This document shows, one piece after another, positions 63,812 to 64,000 of a stretch of 64,000 nt of DNA (position 1 is its first letter; every line of letters starts with the position of its first letter). The stretch covers positions 5,857,501-5,921,500 of the forward strand of contig JBBBDQ010000398.1 of the NCBI GenBank assembly GCA_037127315.1, written 5' to 3'. The notes under the pieces were generated by a model, which worked only from the letters and a program-made list of their open reading frames with translations, did no database searches and had not been told where the DNA came from. Position numbers and translations under genes: made by a program. Source of the stretch: Ascarosepion bandense. Lineage: Eukaryota > Mollusca > Cephalopoda > Sepiida > Sepiidae.

Positions 63812-64000
63812 GTATTGAACAGGTGAAGAGGCTCATCCCTTGTTTCCTGTTTAGGATGCCGTTTCCGGTTTTCTCTTTTCTAATCTTCTCATTTTTTTTT
63901 CAATTGGAGTAGATAGACTAAACTATCGCCCGGTTCACACTCCACCCACATCTATTGAACAGGGGAAGAGGCTCATCCCTTGTTTCCTGTTTAGGATGCG
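63812..64000 (+). mobile_element. Dimeric repeat C, cut by window end
   Basis: First unit 63812-63885 (TATTGAACAGGTGAAGAGGC, GTTTAGGATGCCGTTTCC), T tract, CAATTGGAGTAGATAGAC, then the second unit running off the window. Same dimer layout as 16.07 and 36.68 kb. Confidence 0.75.

Overview
The window looks like intergenic DNA from a cephalopod mollusc, most likely an octopus. It is AT-rich, full of (TA)n/(CA)n/(GA)n microsatellites, and dominated by one abundant tRNA-derived ~300 bp SINE of the kind described from octopus. It also holds decayed Jockey/CR1-like and RTE-like LINEs, mariner/Tc1 relics and a Penelope-like element. The organism call is inference. I find no host protein-coding gene, rRNA gene, intact tRNA gene or CRISPR array. 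The long frames are either LINE relics or artefacts of stop-poor low-complexity sequence.

Layout. 0-9 kb: TA tracts, a hammerhead-bearing short repeat, a tandem duplication, two small TIR elements and a ~93 bp-arm palindrome. 9-20 kb: an unclassified repeat (9.2-10.1), a 1.1 kb pyrimidine tract, a cluster of four hammerhead repeats (12.1-12.8), several Jockey-type LINE 3' ends, a promoter-like GC box/TATA/hairpin (15.5), a nested insertion (16.0-16.7) and a solo LTR with 5-bp target duplication inside an old LINE (18.46-18.78). 20-37 kb: a segmental copy of a LINE end, two dead mariner transposases, SINEs, RTE-type LINE fragments, a composite repeat (32.7-33.4) and a G-poor A-rich stretch. 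37-49 kb: compound microsatellites, a Penelope-like element with oppositely oriented endonuclease and RT fragments between ~200 bp inverted arms (40.3-41.9), a 1.2 kb purine tract, and the longest LINE copy (45.96-48.09), with dead RT. 49-57 kb: two LTR-like regions in opposite orientation that share ~200 bp hairpin-rich tandem units (one followed by a tRNA-Ser-type primer site), a Tc1-like relic, and a reversed copy of the composite repeat. 57-64 kb: SINEs on the minus strand, an RTE fragment, another Jockey-type 3' end, and a dimeric short repeat.

Most interesting signal. A dispersed short retroposon family with a tRNA-like B box and a (TA)n tail carries what reads as a minimal type I hammerhead ribozyme (CTGATGA, 5-bp helix II, GAAAC, 6-nt loop, GTA/GTC). 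Its stems show paired substitutions between copies. A related hammerhead-like core lies in both arms of the Penelope-like element, where hammerheads are known. The mobile elements here are fossils. Their interactions are nested insertions, shared 3' tails (short repeats using a LINE tail) and inverted pairs around TA tracts.
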